This document shows, in pieces, positions 46,916 through 57,723 of a stretch of 64,000 bases of DNA. The notes below the pieces were generated by a model. It was not told the DNA's origin. It was given only the letters and a program-made list of their open reading frames with translations, and searched no databases. The stretch is from Pseudomonas sp. R37(2017). Lineage in GTDB: Bacteria; Pseudomonadota; Gammaproteobacteria; Pseudomonadales; Pseudomonadaceae. Where the stretch lies: positions 310,001-374,000 of the forward strand of contig NZ_NEHO01000003.1 of NCBI RefSeq assembly GCF_002113375.1. Reading direction: 5' to 3'. The position numbers were made by a program, and so were the translations under genes. Positions within the stretch are counted from its first letter, which is position 1. Every line of letters starts with the position of its first letter.

Positions 46916-48691
46916 ATGATGCGCAGCCATTATTGCGGCCAACTGAACGAAAGCCTGGACGGCCAGGAAATTACCCTTTGTGGATGGGTCCACCGTCGCC
47001 GTGACCACGGTGGGGTGATTTTCCTCGATATCCGTGATCGTGATGGTCTGGCCCAGGTCGTTTTCGATCCGGACCGTGCTGAAACCTTCGCCGCAGCCGA
47101 TCGCGTGCGCAGCGAGTACGTCGTGAAGATCACCGGCAAGGTTCGCCTGCGTCCGGCCGGTGCGACCAACGCCAACATGGCGTCGGGCATGATCGAAGTC
47201 CTCGGCTACGAGCTGGAAGTGCTGAACGAATCGGAAACCCCGCCGTTCCCGTTGAACGAGTTCTCCGACGTCGGCGAAGAAACCCGTCTGCGCTACCGTT
47301 TCCTCGATCTGCGTCGCCCGGAGATGGCCGAGAAGCTGCGTCTGCGTTCGCGCATGACCACCAGCATCCGCCGCTTCCTGGACGAGAATGGCTTCCTCGA
47401 CGTCGAGACGCCGATCCTGACCCGTGCCACCCCTGAAGGTGCGCGTGACTACCTGGTGCCGAGCCGTACTCACGCCGGTTCGTTCTTCGCCCTGCCGCAA
47501 TCGCCACAGCTGTTCAAGCAACTGCTGATGGTCGCCGGCTTCGATCGTTACTACCAGATCGCCAAGTGCTTCCGTGACGAAGACCTGCGTGCCGACCGTC
47601 AGCCGGAATTCACCCAGATCGACATCGAGACCAGCTTCCTCGATGAAAAAGACATCATGGGGCTGACCGAAGCCATGATCCGCAACCTGTTCAAGGAAGT
47701 GCTGGATCTGGAATTCGGCGATTTCCCGCACATGACCTTCGAAGAAGCCATGCGCCGCTACGGTTCCGACAAGCCAGACCTGCGTAACCCGCTGGAACTG
47801 GTGGACGTTGCCGACCAGCTCAAGGAAGTCGACTTCAAGGTGTTCAGCGGCCCGGCCAACGACCCGAAATGCCGTGTGACTGCGCTGCGCGTACCGGGCG
47901 GGGCAAGCATGCCGCGCAGCAAGATCGACGACTACACCAAGTTCGTCGGCATCTACGGTGCCAAGGGCCTGGCATACATCAAGGTCAACGAGCGCGCCAA
48001 AGGTGTCGAAGGCCTTCAGTCGCCAATCGTCAAGAACATCCCTGAAGCCAACCTCAATGTGATCCTCGATCGCGTTGGTGCGGTTGACGGCGATATCGTG
48101 TTCTTCGGTGCCGACAAGTTCAAGATCGTCAGCGAAGCCCTGGGCGCGCTGCGAATCAAGCTGGGTCACGACCTGAACCTGCTGACCTGCGAGTGGGCGC
48201 CAATGTGGGTCGTCGACTTCCCGATGTTCGAAGAAAACGACGACGGCAGCTTCACCGCCTTGCACCACCCGTTCACCGCGCCGAAATGCACCCCGGCCGA
48301 GCTGGAGGCCAACCCGGCCACCGCGCTGTCCCGTGCTTACGACATGGTCCTGAACGGTACCGAGCTGGGTGGCGGTTCGATCCGTATCCATCGCAAGGAA
48401 ATGCAACAGGCAGTATTCCGCCTGCTGGGCATCAACGAAGCGGAGCAGGAAGAAAAATTCGGCTTCCTGCTCGACGCCCTGAAATACGGCGCGCCGCCCC
48501 ACGGTGGTCTGGCCTTCGGTCTTGACCGTCTGGTGATGCTGATGACCGGCGCCCAGTCGATCCGTGAAGTGATCGCCTTCCCGAAAACCCAGAGCGCGGC
48601 AGACGTCATGACTCAGGCACCGGGTCAGGTGGATGCCAAGGCGCTGCGTGAATTGCACATTCGTTTGCGCGAAACGCCTAAAGCCGAGTAA
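46916..48691 (+). CDS. aspS: Aspartyl-tRNA synthetase
   Basis: Charges tRNA-Asp, and in pseudomonads also tRNA-Asn as a non-discriminating enzyme. The 591-aa product has the N-terminal OB fold ([30 protein letters not shown]). Class II motif 2 is [30 protein letters not shown] and motif 3 [16 protein letters not shown] bacterial GAD insert lies at about 290-410. The start is ATG at 46916 (MMRSHYCG), with an alternative ATG one codon on. A terminator follows. Confidence 0.98.
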   Translation: MMRSHYCGQLNESLDGQEITLCGWVHRRRDHGGVIFLDIRDRDGLAQVVFDPDRAETFAAADRVRSEYVVKITGKVRLRPAGATNANMASGMIEVLGYELEVLNESETPPFPLNEFSDVGEETRLRYRFLDLRRPEMAEKLRLRSRMTTSIRRFLDENGFLDVETPILTRATPEGARDYLVPSRTHAGSFFALPQSPQLFKQLLMVAGFDRYYQIAKCFRDEDLRADRQPEFTQIDIETSFLDEKDIMGLTEAMIRNLFKEVLDLEFGDFPHMTFEEAMRRYGSDKPDLRNPLELVDVADQLKEVDFKVFSGPANDPKCRVTALRVPGGASMPRSKIDDYTKFVGIYGAKGLAYIKVNERAKGVEGLQSPIVKNIPEANLNVILDRVGAVDGDIVFFGADKFKIVSEALGALRIKLGHDLNLLTCEWAPMWVVDFPMFEENDDGSFTALHHPFTAPKCTPAELEANPATALSRAYDMVLNGTELGGGSIRIHRKEMQQAVFRLLGINEAEQEEKFGFLLDALKYGAPPHGGLAFGLDRLVMLMTGAQSIREVIAFPKTQSAADVMTQAPGQVDAKALRELHIRLRETPKAE

Positions 48692-48700
48692 GGCTGTCTG

Positions 48701-48731
48701 AAGGGCGCATCTTCGGATGCGCCTTTTTTAT
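48701..48731 (+). terminator. Terminator of aspS
   Basis: The stem AAGGGCGCAT-CTTCGG-ATGCGCCTTT ends in a T run, with a TTCG-type loop. Confidence 0.9.
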
Positions 48732-48811
48732 TGGTAAAGTCGATTTTTTGTTTGCCGGCGGGCGCCTCAAGGCGCAGCGGGCAATGTTTCAAAGAGAATT
48801 CGGAGCGAGTT

Positions 48812-49558
48812 ATGGCAGGTCATTCCAAGTGGGCGAACATCAAGCACCGCAAAGAACGTCAGGATGCCAAGAGGGGCAAGATCTTCACCAAGTGGATTCG
48901 TGAGCTGACCGTTGCAGCCCGCCAGGGTGGCGGCGATCCGGGCTCCAACCCGCGCCTGCGTCTGGCCCTGGACAAGGCCCTGGGCGCCAACATGAGCCGC
49001 GACATCATCGATCGCGCGATCGCTCGTGGTACTGGCGCTGCCGACACCGACGACGTGGTCGAGTTGACCTACGAAGGTTATGGTCCGGGCGGCGTGGCGG
49101 TAATGGTCGAATGCATGACCGACAACCGCAATCGCACCGCGGCCGCGGTTCGCCACGCGTTCAGCAAGTGCGGTGGCAACCTTGGCACCGATGGTTCGGT
49201 AGCTTATCTGTTCGAACGCAAGGGGCAGATCTCCTTCGCTGCCGGCGTCGACGAAGACGCTCTGATGGAAGCGGCCATGGAGGCAGATGCCGATGACGTG
49301 GTGACCAACGAAGACGGTTCCATCGATGTGTTCACCTCGTTCGCTGGTTTCTATTCCGTGCGTAATGCCCTGGAAGCGGCGGGTTTCAAAGGTGACGATG
49401 CGGAAATCGTCATGCTGCCGACTACCAGCGCCGAGCTCGATCTTGAAGGTGCGGAGAAAGTCCTCAAGCTGATCGACATGCTCGAAGACCTGGATGACGT
49501 ACAAAACGTCTATTCCAACGCGGAGATTCCGGAGTCGGTGGCCGCGCAACTCGGCTGA
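48812..49558 (+). CDS. yebC: YebC/PmpR-family transcription/translation regulator
   Basis: A 248-aa cytoplasmic protein. The conserved start [27 protein letters not shown] and GADGSVA-like middle ([16 protein letters not shown]) identify the YebC family. In P. aeruginosa the same-locus protein PmpR represses the quinolone signal regulator; other relatives affect ribosomes at poly-proline. It has its own ribosome site (GGAGCGAG) before the ATG at 48812. It stands between aspS and ruvC, as in most gammaproteobacteria, and is followed by a REPIN. Confidence 0.96.
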   Translation: MAGHSKWANIKHRKERQDAKRGKIFTKWIRELTVAARQGGGDPGSNPRLRLALDKALGANMSRDIIDRAIARGTGAADTDDVVELTYEGYGPGGVAVMVECMTDNRNRTAAAVRHAFSKCGGNLGTDGSVAYLFERKGQISFAAGVDEDALMEAAMEADADDVVTNEDGSIDVFTSFAGFYSVRNALEAAGFKGDDAEIVMLPTTSAELDLEGAEKVLKLIDMLEDLDDVQNVYSNAEIPESVAAQLG

Positions 49559-49575
49559 GGCTGACCCGGACCCCT

Positions 49576-49664
49576 TGTGGGAGCGGGCTTGCTCGCGAAA
49601 GCGGTGTGTCTGTCTCATCATTGACAACTGACACACCGCCTTCGCGAGCAAGCCCGCTCCCACA
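49576..49664. repeat. REPIN with about 32-bp arms
   Basis: TGTGGGAGCGGGCTTGCTCG and its reverse complement flank about 20 nt, with outer match GCGGTGTGTC/GACACACCGC. It lies between yebC and ruvC. Confidence 0.92.
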
Positions 49665-49718
49665 TTTATTATGTGTTGTACTTGGATATCGATAGTTCAC
49701 GGACCCCCCACAGGCGTT

Positions 49719-50243
49719 ATGACTTTAATTCTTGGTATCGACCCCGGCTCGCGCATCACCGGTTACGGTGTGGTTCGTGATACCGGCCGTGGCTGCGAGT
49801 ATGTCGCCTCCGGTTGTATCCGCACCGGCGCCGGCGAGCTGCATGAGCGGCTGCAAATTGTCTATCGCGGGGTGCGGGAGATCATTCAGACATACCATCC
49901 GGTGACCATGGGGATCGAAAAGGTGTTCATGGCCCGTAACGCCGACTCCGCCCTGAAGCTGGGGCAGGCCCGTGGCGCCGCGATCGTGGCGGGCGCCGAG
50001 GAAAGCCTGGAGATTGCCGAATACACCGCAACCCAGGTCAAGCAGGCGGTCGTCGGCACGGGTGCGGCCAACAAGGAGCAGGTGCAGATGATGGTCATGC
50101 ACATGCTCAAGCTGACCAGCAAGCCGCAGATCGATGCTTCGGACGCCCTGGCCATTGCCATTTGCCACGCTCATACCCGTTCCAGCCTGCTGCCCCATGG
50201 TCTGGGAGCTGCACGCAGTCGTGGCGGGCGCCTGCGTCTCTGA
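49719..50243 (+). CDS. ruvC: Holliday-junction resolvase RuvC
   Basis: A dimeric endonuclease of 174 aa that cuts Holliday junctions with RuvAB. Active-site residues are Asp8 in [17 protein letters not shown], Glu in [23 protein letters not shown], and the C-terminal acidic pair in [14 protein letters not shown]. The ATG at 49719 is preceded by a weak site. ruvA and ruvB follow; the ruvC-ruvA gap of 114 nt has no second gene. Confidence 0.97.
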   Translation: MTLILGIDPGSRITGYGVVRDTGRGCEYVASGCIRTGAGELHERLQIVYRGVREIIQTYHPVTMGIEKVFMARNADSALKLGQARGAAIVAGAEESLEIAEYTATQVKQAVVGTGAANKEQVQMMVMHMLKLTSKPQIDASDALAIAICHAHTRSSLLPHGLGAARSRGGRLRL

Positions 50244-50357
50244 TAGCATCAGCAATCAACTTTAAGGAGTGGGGACGTTTCGCCCGGATTGTCGGCGCCA
50301 TACCCTCGCTCTGTCAGTCGCTGGCCCAGAGCTGGCCAACGCTCAAGGATTTGTAAC

Positions 50358-50966
50358 GTGATTGGACGTTTGCGCGGCACCCTGGCTGAGAAGCAGCCTC
50401 CGCACCTGATTCTGGATGTAAACGGCCTGGGCTATGAACTCGAAGTGCCCATGACGACCCTTTACCGCTTGCCGTCGGTCGGTGAGCCGCTGACCTTGCA
50501 CACCCATCTGGTCGTGCGCGAAGACGCACAGTTGCTCTATGGTTTTGTCGGCAAGCGTGAGCGAGACTTTTTTCGCGAGCTGATCCGCCTCAATGGTGTC
50601 GGGCCGAAGCTGGCGCTGGCCTTGATGTCGAGCCTGGAAGTCGACGAACTGGTTCGTTGCGTGCAGTCCCAGGATACTTCGGCGTTGACCAAGGTCCCGG
50701 GTGTTGGCAAGAAAACCGCCGAACGCTTGCTGGTAGAACTCAAGGACCGCTTCAAGGCATGGGAAACCGTACCGGCCATGTTCGCCCTGGTACCGAACCA
50801 GCCGGATGGACCAGCCCCGGTGAACACTGCTGAAAACGATGCCGTCAGCGCGCTGATTTCCCTGGGCTATAAACCCCAGGAAGCGAGCAAGGCGGTGTCT
50901 GCGATCAAGGAGAAAGGTTTGAGCAGTGAAGACATGATCCGCCGCGCCTTGAAGGGAATGATCTAA
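50358..50966 (+). CDS. ruvA: Holliday-junction DNA helicase subunit RuvA
   Basis: A tetrameric junction-binding protein of 202 aa. The N-terminal OB fold ([30 protein letters not shown]) is followed by helix-hairpin-helix motifs ([18 protein letters not shown] and [18 protein letters not shown]). The C-terminal domain III contacts RuvB ([19 protein letters not shown]). The start is GTG at 50358 with AAGGA 9 nt upstream. The stop TAA is directly followed by the GTG of ruvB. Confidence 0.97.
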   Translation: MIGRLRGTLAEKQPPHLILDVNGLGYELEVPMTTLYRLPSVGEPLTLHTHLVVREDAQLLYGFVGKRERDFFRELIRLNGVGPKLALALMSSLEVDELVRCVQSQDTSALTKVPGVGKKTAERLLVELKDRFKAWETVPAMFALVPNQPDGPAPVNTAENDAVSALISLGYKPQEASKAVSAIKEKGLSSEDMIRRALKGMI

Positions 50967-52028
50967 GTGATTGAAGCTGATCGTCTGATCGCTGCCACGC
51001 ACAGCCCGCGTGAGCGCGAAGAAGTCCAGGACCGAGCGATTCGCCCGGTCAGCCTGGCCGAATACATTGGCCAGCCGACTGTTCGCGAGCAAATGGAATT
51101 GTTCATTCAAGCCGCTCGCGGTCGCAGCGAGTCCCTCGATCACACGCTGATCTTCGGGCCGCCTGGCTTGGGCAAGACCACCCTCGCCAACATCATCGCC
51201 CAGGAAATGGGCGTGTCGATCAAGAGCACCTCGGGGCCTGTGCTGGAGCGCCCGGGTGACCTGGCGGCGCTGTTGACCAACCTTGAGCCTCACGATGTGT
51301 TGTTTATCGACGAAATCCATCGCCTGTCGCCCATCGTTGAAGAAGTGCTGTACCCGGCCATGGAGGACTTTCAGCTCGATATCATGATCGGCGAGGGGCC
51401 GGCCGCGCGTTCGATCAAGCTGGATCTGCCGCCGTTCACCCTGGTTGGCGCAACGACGCGGGCCGGGATGTTGACCAACCCGTTGCGCGACCGTTTCGGC
51501 ATCGTGCAGCGTCTTGAGTTCTACAGCAACGCCGACTTGTCGACGATTGTCAGTCGTTCGGCGAGCATCCTCGGTTTGCCATTGGACCCGGAAGGTGCTT
51601 TCGAAATCGCCCGGCGTGCCCGTGGCACTCCACGAATTGCCAACCGGTTGCTGCGTCGGGTGCGTGACTTCGCCGAAGTTCGCGCCAAGGGGCACATCAC
51701 CAAGCCGATTGCCGACCTGGCGCTGAATCTGCTGGACGTCGATGAGCGTGGCTTCGATCACCAGGACCGGCGTCTGTTGCTGACCATGATCGAGAAGTTC
51801 GACGGTGGGCCAGTCGGGGTCGACAGCCTGGCCGCCGCCATCAGTGAAGAGCGTCACACCATTGAGGATGTGCTGGAGCCTTATCTGATCCAGCAGGGCT
51901 ATATCATGCGCACGCCACGGGGGCGGGTGGTGACGCGGCATGCCTACCTGCATTTCGGTTTAAACATTCCGTCACGATTGGGTGAAGTGCCCGTAGTAGA
52001 CGAGTTTCTCGATGCCGCTGACGATTAA
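50967..52028 (+). CDS. ruvB: Holliday-junction DNA helicase motor RuvB
   Basis: An AAA+ branch-migration motor of 353 aa. Walker A is [17 protein letters not shown], Walker [16 protein letters not shown], sensor 1 [11 protein letters not shown] and the arginine finger lies in [10 protein letters not shown]. The C-terminal winged helix ends in ARPRG-type sequence ([19 protein letters not shown]). The start is GTG at 50967, right at the ruvA stop, so it is translated by coupling. Confidence 0.97.
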   Translation: MIEADRLIAATHSPREREEVQDRAIRPVSLAEYIGQPTVREQMELFIQAARGRSESLDHTLIFGPPGLGKTTLANIIAQEMGVSIKSTSGPVLERPGDLAALLTNLEPHDVLFIDEIHRLSPIVEEVLYPAMEDFQLDIMIGEGPAARSIKLDLPPFTLVGATTRAGMLTNPLRDRFGIVQRLEFYSNADLSTIVSRSASILGLPLDPEGAFEIARRARGTPRIANRLLRRVRDFAEVRAKGHITKPIADLALNLLDVDERGFDHQDRRLLLTMIEKFDGGPVGVDSLAAAISEERHTIEDVLEPYLIQQGYIMRTPRGRVVTRHAYLHFGLNIPSRLGEVPVVDEFLDAADD

Positions 52029-52102
52029 TTAACATTGCATGCAGATTTTTTCGGGCAATGTAGGGTCCCAGGGCCGTACTTTCACGAGAAAGACGCAGAA
52101 CC

Positions 52103-52138
52103 ATGAAAAACAGTTGCCTGGCCGGATTGGCAACCTGA
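52103..52138 (+). other. Possible 11-codon leader upstream of ybgC
   Basis: ATG at 52103 opens a tiny frame, MKNSCLAGLAT, whose stop overlaps GAGGAG. It contains a small inverted repeat (GTTGCC/GGCAAC). The start of ybgC follows 18 nt later. It may be chance; it is recorded because the GAGGAG could serve both reading frames. Confidence 0.2.
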
Positions 52139-52155
52139 GGAGTAAGCACTAGAGT

Positions 52156-52623
52156 ATGCGCGCGCAAAACGGGCTTGAGCCTTTCGCACATCGTTGTCGC
52201 GTTTATTACGAGGACACCGATGCGGGCGGCATCGTGTATTACGTTAATTACCTCAAGTTTATGGAACGGGCTCGAACCGAGCGGCTACGAGATCTGGGTT
52301 TTGCCCAATCGCAGCTTGCCGGGGAGGACCTGTTGTTCGTCGTGCATTCCAGCGAAGCGCGCTACCACGCGCCGGCGCGACTGGACGACGAACTGCTGGT
52401 AAGCGCCGAGGTAATCGAATTGAACCGTGCCAGCCTGCGCTTCAAACAGCAGGTCAGGCGGGCGACGGATAATGTGCTGCTCTGCGAAGGGCAGTTTCTG
52501 GTGGCCTGTGTGCGCACCGAAAGTTTGAAACCCCGGGCCATTCCCGAAGCTCTGCGAGCGGCCTTTGCCGACGTGAGCGGCGCGGGTACACACTCAAAGC
52601 AGGAGATAAAGCGTGGAAGCTAA
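52156..52623 (+). CDS. ybgC: Tol-Pal-linked acyl-CoA thioesterase YbgC
   Basis: A hotdog-fold 4-hydroxybenzoyl-CoA thioesterase relative of 155 aa, first gene of the tol-pal operon. The active segment is [29 protein letters not shown], with the catalytic Asp; the His found at this site in E. coli YbgC (GGVVYH) is Tyr here (GGIVYY). Its role beside Tol-Pal is phospholipid-linked. The ATG at 52156 follows GAGGAGTAAGC. Its last 11 nt overlap tolQ. Confidence 0.93.
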   Translation: MRAQNGLEPFAHRCRVYYEDTDAGGIVYYVNYLKFMERARTERLRDLGFAQSQLAGEDLLFVVHSSEARYHAPARLDDELLVSAEVIELNRASLRFKQQVRRATDNVLLCEGQFLVACVRTESLKPRAIPEALRAAFADVSGAGTHSKQEIKRGS

Positions 52624-53308
52624 CGTCGTCGACCATTCCTCCATGTGGAGCCTGGTCAGCAATGCCAGTATCGTGGTGCAACTGGTAATGCTGACCCTGG
52701 TAGCCGCATCGGTGACCTCGTGGATCATGATCTTTCAGCGCAGCAATCTGCTGCGTGCCGGTCGACGTGCCCTGGAGAGCTTTGAGGAGCGCTTCTGGTC
52801 GGGCATCGACCTGTCCAAACTGTACCGTCAGGCCGGCAGCAACCCGGACCCTGATTCGGGCGTCGAGCAAATCTTCCGTGCCGGTTTCAAGGAGTTCTCC
52901 CGTCTGCGCCAACAGCCAGGCGTAGATCCGGAAGCGGTCATGGAAGGCGTGGCCCGCGCCATGCGCGTTGCCATTTCCCGCGAAGAAGAAAAGCTTGAGC
53001 AAAGCCTGCCGTTCCTGGCCACTGTCGGTTCCGTGAGCCCTTACATCGGCCTGTTCGGTACGGTCTGGGGCATCATGAACTCCTTCCGCGGCCTGGCGAC
53101 TGCCCAGCAGGCGACCCTCGCCACTGTTGCACCAGGTATCGCCGAAGCCCTCATCGCCACCGCGATCGGTCTGTTCGCCGCGATCCCGGCCGTTATCGCC
53201 TACAACCGCTTCTCTGCTCGCAGCGAAACCCTGCTGGGCCGCTACTACACCTTCGCCGACGAGTTCCAGGCGATCCTGCACCGCAAAGTGCACACCAGCG
53301 AAGAATAA
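52613..53308 (+). CDS. tolQ: TolQ, Tol-Pal motor subunit
   Basis: A proton-driven inner-membrane motor subunit of 231 aa, of the ExbB/MotA family. It has three TM helices: [20 protein letters not shown], the pore pair starting [25 protein letters not shown], and [22 protein letters not shown]. With TolR it powers TolA and outer-membrane constriction at division. The start is GTG at 52613, overlapping ybgC by 11 nt. It is followed by tolR after 14 nt. Confidence 0.97.
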   Translation: MEANVVDHSSMWSLVSNASIVVQLVMLTLVAASVTSWIMIFQRSNLLRAGRRALESFEERFWSGIDLSKLYRQAGSNPDPDSGVEQIFRAGFKEFSRLRQQPGVDPEAVMEGVARAMRVAISREEEKLEQSLPFLATVGSVSPYIGLFGTVWGIMNSFRGLATAQQATLATVAPGIAEALIATAIGLFAAIPAVIAYNRFSARSETLLGRYYTFADEFQAILHRKVHTSEE

Positions 53309-53322
53309 GCAGGTAATTTTCG

Positions 53323-53784
53323 ATGGCTTTAATCGCTCGAGCACGAAACAAGCGCAAGCCGGTCGCCGAGATGAACGTGGTGCCATACATCGACGTGATG
53401 TTGGTGCTGCTGGTCATCTTCATGGTGACCGCGCCGATGCTCAATCAGGGCGTGAAAGTTGATCTGCCCAAGGTTTCCAGCGAAGCCTTGCCGCAGGACA
53501 ACAACACCCAGGTCCTGACCATTTCCATCAAATCCGACAAGACCTACTACTGGAACCTCGGCAGCGAAGTCGACACCGACAAGCAGCAGGACCGGGCCAT
53601 GACGTTGCCGCAGATGACTGACGCGGTGACCAAGATCATTCGCGTCGGCAATGAAAACGGCAAGCACACCCAGGTCTTCATTCGCGGTGACAAATCCGTC
53701 GACTACGGTTCCGTCATGGGGGCCATGGGCGGGTTGCAGAAAGCCGGGGTCGGTAATGTTGGCTTGATTACCGAGGCGCCCTGA
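53323..53784 (+). CDS. tolR: TolR, Tol-Pal motor subunit
   Basis: A 153-aa inner-membrane protein of the ExbD family. One TM helix carries the proton-path Asp (VVPYIDVMLVLLVIFMVTAPML), followed by a periplasmic domain that binds peptidoglycan. The stop TGA overlaps the tolA ATG as TGATG, so the two are coupled. Confidence 0.97.
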   Translation: MALIARARNKRKPVAEMNVVPYIDVMLVLLVIFMVTAPMLNQGVKVDLPKVSSEALPQDNNTQVLTISIKSDKTYYWNLGSEVDTDKQQDRAMTLPQMTDAVTKIIRVGNENGKHTQVFIRGDKSVDYGSVMGAMGGLQKAGVGNVGLITEAP

Positions 53785-54863
53785 TGCAGCAACAGCGAGA
53801 GCCGTCCGCCTCGGAAAGCTACTTCTGGCCTAGTGTCTGGGCGATTGGCTTGCACGTGCTGGTGTTCGGCATGCTGTTCGTCAGTTTTGCCTTTACCCCG
53901 GAACTGCCGCCGGCCAAGCCGATTGTCCAGGCGACCCTGTACCAGCTGAAATCGAAAAGTCGGGCGACCACCCAGACCAATCAGAAGATTGCCGGTGAAG
54001 CGCAGAAGTCTGCTGCGCGCCAGACCGAAGTCGAACAGTTGGAACAGAAAAAGGTCGAGCAGGAAGCGGTGAAGGCTGCGGAACAAAAGAAAGAAGAGGC
54101 GGCTCAAAAGGCCGAAGAAGCCAGGAAGGCCGACGAGGCGAAGAAAGCGGACGAGGCGAAGAAGGCTGATGAAGCCAAGAAAGCCGACGACGCGAAGAAA
54201 GCTGCGGAAGCCAAGAAGGCAGAAGAGAAACAATTGGCTGATATAGCCAAGAAGAAAGCTGAAGAAGAAGCCAAGAAGGCTGCGGAAGAAGAGGCCAAGA
54301 AAGCGGCCGCTGAAGAAGCCAAGAAGAAGATCGTCGAAGACGCGAAGAAGAAAGCCGCGGAAGACGCCAAGAAGAAAGCCGAAGCTGAAGAGGCGAAGAA
54401 GAAAGTCGCCGAGGAAGCGAAGAAGAAAGCTGCTGCCGATGCCGCGAAGAAGAAATCGCAGGATGCGGCACGTAAGTCCGCCGAAGACAAAAAGGCTCAG
54501 GCCCTGGCAGATTTGCTTTCCGACACGCCGCAGCGTCAGCAGGCCTTGGCCGATGAGCAGGGCGACGAAGTCGCCGGCAGTTTCGATGACCTGATTCGAA
54601 TACGTGCAGCGGAAGGCTGGGCTCGTCCACCTTCGGCCCGCAAAGGCATGACTGTTCAGCTGCAAATCGGCATGTTGCCGGACGGTACGGTGACTTCGGT
54701 CAAGGTGCTCAAGTCCAGTGGCGACGGTCCGTTTGACGCTTCGGCCGTAGCGGCAGTGAAGAATATTGGACGATTGACAGAAATGCAGGGAATGAAGCCG
54801 AGCGATTTTGCTCCGTATCGTTCATTCAAGATGACATTCACACCTGAGGATCTAGCCCCGTGA
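53784..54863 (+). CDS. tolA: TolA, Tol-Pal periplasm-spanning protein
   Basis: Connects TolQR in the inner membrane to Pal/TolB at the outer membrane. The 359-aa product has one TM helix at about 14-38 ([20 protein letters not shown]). A long Ala/Lys/Glu helical domain spans about 60-245, with a tandem DEAKKA repeat. The C-terminal globular domain III ([20 protein letters not shown] ... [17 protein letters not shown]) binds Pal and phage/colicin partners. The stop overlaps the tolB GTG. Confidence 0.96.
   Translation: MQQQREPSASESYFWPSVWAIGLHVLVFGMLFVSFAFTPELPPAKPIVQATLYQLKSKSRATTQTNQKIAGEAQKSAARQTEVEQLEQKKVEQEAVKAAEQKKEEAAQKAEEARKADEAKKADEAKKADEAKKADDAKKAAEAKKAEEKQLADIAKKKAEEEAKKAAEEEAKKAAAEEAKKKIVEDAKKKAAEDAKKKAEAEEAKKKVAEEAKKKAAADAAKKKSQDAARKSAEDKKAQALADLLSDTPQRQQALADEQGDEVAGSFDDLIRIRAAEGWARPPSARKGMTVQLQIGMLPDGTVTSVKVLKSSGDGPFDASAVAAVKNIGRLTEMQGMKPSDFAPYRSFKMTFTPEDLAP
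54132..54221 (+). repeat. 18-bp tandem repeat in tolA
   Basis: Five consecutive 18-bp units starting at 54132, each coding a variant of DEAKKA ([30 protein letters not shown]). Such repeats can vary in copy number and change the length of the TolA helix. Confidence 0.8.
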
Positions 54864-56161
54864 GAAACCTCCTTCGAGGAATGCTCGTCGTGATCTGCTG
54901 CATGGCAGGGATCGCGATGGCAGATGAGAAAAACATTCTGGTCACCAGCGGCAGCGATCGGGCGACCCCGATCGCGGTCGTGCCATTCGGTTTCCAGGGC
55001 GGTAGCGTGCTGCCGGACGACATGGCGGAAATCATCGGTAACGACCTGCGCAACTCGGGTTACTACTCGCCGATTCCAAAGCAGAACATGATCAGCCAGC
55101 CGAGCCAGGCCAGCGAAATCATCTTCCGTGACTTCAAGGCGCTGGGTGCCCAGTACGTCATGGTCGGCAGCATTGTTCCGGCGGGCGGTCGCCTGCAGGT
55201 GCAGTACGCACTGTTCAACGTGGCCACCGAGCAGCAAGTGCTGACCGGCAGCGTGTCGGGCGGTGTCGATCAGTTGCGCGACATGGCGCACTACATCTCT
55301 GACCAGTCGTTCGAAAAACTCACGGGTATCAAGGGTGCCTTCTCGACTCGCCTGCTGTACGTAACGGCCGAGCGTTTCTCCGAGAACAATACTCGCTACA
55401 CCCTGCAACGTTCGGACTACGACGGTGCCCGCGCCGTGACCCTGCTGCAATCGCGCGAGCCGATCCTGTCGCCACGTTTCGCACCGGATGGCAAGCGCAT
55501 CGCTTATGTCTCCTTCGAGCAGAAGCGTCCACGCATCTTCATGCAGAACATCGACACCGGTCGCCGCGAGCAGATCACCAACTTCGAAGGCCTGAACGGT
55601 GCACCGGCCTGGTCGCCGGATGGCAATCGCCTGGCGTTCGTGCTGTCCAAGGACGGCAACCCGGACATCTACGTGATGAACCTGGGCTCGCGTCAGATCA
55701 CTCGCGTCACCAGCGGTCCTGGCATCAACACCGAACCGTTCTGGGGCAAGGATGGCTCGACCATCTACTTTACTTCCGACCGTGGCGGCAAGCCGCAGAT
55801 CTACAAAACCAGCGCAGGTGGCGGCGGTGCCGAACGTGTGACTTTCGTCGGTAACTACAACGCCAACCCTAAACTGTCGGCCGATGAAAAGACGCTTGTC
55901 ATGATTCACCGTCAGGATGGTTTCACCAATTTCAAGGTGGCGGCCCAGGACTTGCAGCGCGGTAGTGTAAAAATCCTCACTGATAGCACTCTGGACGAGT
56001 CGCCCACTGTCGCGCCCAACGGCACCATGGTAATCTACGCCACCCGCCAGCAGGGCCGGGGAGTCTTGATGCTCGTGTCCATCAATGGACGCGTAAGGCT
56101 CCCGCTTCCTACCGCACAAGGCGAAGTCAGAGAACCTTCCTGGTCCCCTTACCTGAACTGA
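54860..56161 (+). CDS. tolB: TolB, periplasmic beta-propeller of the Tol-Pal system
   Basis: A 433-aa periplasmic protein with signal peptide ([21 protein letters not shown], then mature DEKN). The N-terminal alpha/beta domain contacts TolA, and a six-bladed WD-like propeller has repeats such as [17 protein letters not shown] and [15 protein letters not shown]. It binds Pal and releases it for TolA. The start is GTG at 54860, overlapping tolA by 4 nt as GTGA. A 52-nt gap precedes pal. Confidence 0.97.
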   Translation: MRNLLRGMLVVICCMAGIAMADEKNILVTSGSDRATPIAVVPFGFQGGSVLPDDMAEIIGNDLRNSGYYSPIPKQNMISQPSQASEIIFRDFKALGAQYVMVGSIVPAGGRLQVQYALFNVATEQQVLTGSVSGGVDQLRDMAHYISDQSFEKLTGIKGAFSTRLLYVTAERFSENNTRYTLQRSDYDGARAVTLLQSREPILSPRFAPDGKRIAYVSFEQKRPRIFMQNIDTGRREQITNFEGLNGAPAWSPDGNRLAFVLSKDGNPDIYVMNLGSRQITRVTSGPGINTEPFWGKDGSTIYFTSDRGGKPQIYKTSAGGGGAERVTFVGNYNANPKLSADEKTLVMIHRQDGFTNFKVAAQDLQRGSVKILTDSTLDESPTVAPNGTMVIYATRQQGRGVLMLVSINGRVRLPLPTAQGEVREPSWSPYLN

Positions 56162-56213
56162 CGCGGCGCTTTACGTTTTACTTAACACACTGGGGTTCAT
56201 TAGGAGTTTCACG

Positions 56214-56711
56214 ATGGAAATGCTGAAGTTTGGTAAATTTGCTGCGCTGGCACTGGCCATGGCTGTAGCTGTAGGTTGCTCGTCCAAAGGCGGCGACAAT
56301 GCCGGTGAAGGCGCGGTAGATCCAAACGCTGGTTACGGCGCAAACACTGGTGCAGTCGACGGCTCCCTGAGCGAAGAAGCTGCCCTGCGCGCTATCACCA
56401 CTTTCTACTTCGAATACGACAGCTCGGACCTGAAACCAGAAGCCATGCGCGCTCTGGACGTTCACGCCAAAGACCTGAAAGCAAACGGCGCTCGCGTTGT
56501 TCTGGAAGGCAACACCGACGAACGTGGTACTCGTGAGTACAACATGGCACTGGGCGAGCGTCGTGCGAAAGCCGTTCAGCGCTACCTGGTACTGCAAGGC
56601 GTTTCCCCAGCTCAGCTGGAACTGGTTTCCTACGGCGAAGAGCGTCCAGTTGCTACCGGCAACGACGAGCAGTCCTGGGCTCAAAACCGTCGCGTCGAAC
56701 TGCGTAAGTAA
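56214..56711 (+). CDS. pal: Peptidoglycan-associated lipoprotein Pal (OprL)
   Basis: A 165-aa outer-membrane lipoprotein. The lipobox at about VAVGC, after the signal [17 protein letters not shown], anchors it. A flexible linker is followed by the OmpA-like domain ([20 protein letters not shown] ... [27 protein letters not shown]) that grips peptidoglycan. Known as OprL in Pseudomonas. Strong site AGGAG precedes the ATG, and cpoB starts 6 nt after the stop. Confidence 0.97.
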   Translation: MEMLKFGKFAALALAMAVAVGCSSKGGDNAGEGAVDPNAGYGANTGAVDGSLSEEAALRAITTFYFEYDSSDLKPEAMRALDVHAKDLKANGARVVLEGNTDERGTREYNMALGERRAKAVQRYLVLQGVSPAQLELVSYGEERPVATGNDEQSWAQNRRVELRK

Positions 56712-56717
56712 TTCGTC

Positions 56718-57557
56718 ATGCGAACATGCCGTCGTGCTGTAACTGTTCTGGCTCTCAGTCTCGCACCGCTTGCGGCGTGGGCTGCGGTTCCTGTGGTCGA
56801 TAACGACTCCGGCTATAACAGTAGCGGAAGCAGTTATCCGCCTGCTGGTTACGGTACGAACGGCGCCTATGCCGGGGGAGGGGTTTCGACCCCTGTCTCG
56901 GCACAGGGTCAGCTGTTCAACCAACTGCAACAAATGCAGGAGCAGATCTCGCGCCAACAGGGTGTGATCGAAGAACTGCAAAATGATGTAGCGCGCATGA
57001 AGCAGGAAAGCCTGGAGCGATATCAGGATCTTGATCGGCGCATAGGAACCGGCGTTGCACCCGCCGCGACTCCTGAAAATTCTTCCACCGGTGGTGATAT
57101 GAACACCCCTGGTGCGGCCGCAGGTGCGGCAGCTGGCGCAGCCGCCGCGCAAGCACCTGCCGCGGGTAGCGAGCCGGCGGACCCGGCGAAGGAAAAGCTC
57201 TATTACGATGCTGCCTTCGACCTGATCAAGGCCAAGGATTTCGACAAGGCCAGCCAGGCTTTCGCCGCTTTCCTGCGCAAATACCCGAACAGTCAGTACG
57301 CGGGCAACGCCCAGTACTGGTTGGGCGAAGTGAACCTGGCCAAGGGCGATCTGCAAGGTGCAGGTCAGGCATTTGCCAAGGTTTCGCAGTTGTATCCGAA
57401 GCACGCCAAAGTGCCGGACTCGCTGTACAAGCTCGCTGATGTGGAGCGTCGCCTGGGTCACACCGACCGGGTCAAAGGCATTCTGCAGCAGGTCGTGTCC
57501 CAGTATCCGGGCACTTCCGCCGCTCAGTTGGCCCAACGCGATTTGCAGAAGATGTAA
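56718..57557 (+). CDS. cpoB: CpoB/YbgF, Tol-associated cell-division coordinator
   Basis: A 279-aa periplasmic protein. The signal peptide ends near AAWAAVPV. An N-terminal coiled coil (LFNQLQQMQEQISRQQGVIEELQNDVARM) forms a trimer. A Gly/Ala-rich linker and C-terminal TPR repeats (YYDAAFDLIKAKDFDKASQAFAAFLRKYPNSQYAGNAQYWLGE) follow. It links Tol-driven constriction to septal PBP1B synthesis. It is the last gene of the tol operon, ending at a terminator. Confidence 0.95.
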   Translation: MRTCRRAVTVLALSLAPLAAWAAVPVVDNDSGYNSSGSSYPPAGYGTNGAYAGGGVSTPVSAQGQLFNQLQQMQEQISRQQGVIEELQNDVARMKQESLERYQDLDRRIGTGVAPAATPENSSTGGDMNTPGAAAGAAAGAAAAQAPAAGSEPADPAKEKLYYDAAFDLIKAKDFDKASQAFAAFLRKYPNSQYAGNAQYWLGEVNLAKGDLQGAGQAFAKVSQLYPKHAKVPDSLYKLADVERRLGHTDRVKGILQQVVSQYPGTSAAQLAQRDLQKM

Positions 57558-57578
57558 GCTTGCTTGAGTCGTTTCAAA

Positions 57579-57606
57579 GAAACCCGCGCTTGTCGCGGGT
57601 TTTTTC
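57579..57606 (+). terminator. Terminator of the tol-pal operon
   Basis: The stem AACCCGCG/CGCGGGTT with loop CTTGT is followed by a T run. Confidence 0.9.
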
Positions 57607-57723
57607 GTTAGAATTCACACCCTTTTTCTGAAACACGCTTTTTGGGATCTGCGCATTGCCGGGGTTCCTTGAAGTGCCTGACGGAGGCGGACAGCCTGTT
57701 TAGCTGTTACGCCCGTGGCGACT

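Noticed and set aside
46748..48658. Long leftward frame opposite aspS (636 codons)
   Set aside because: Antisense shadow of aspS caused by high third-position GC.
49576..49664. Possible CRISPR array from repeated GGGAGCGAG-type sequence
   Set aside because: Repeats are paired inverted REP sequences far apart, not regularly spaced direct repeats; no cas gene is present.
57607..57723. preQ1 riboswitch ahead of queE
   Set aside because: I searched the leader for a compact H-type pseudoknot with an A-rich tail and found none.
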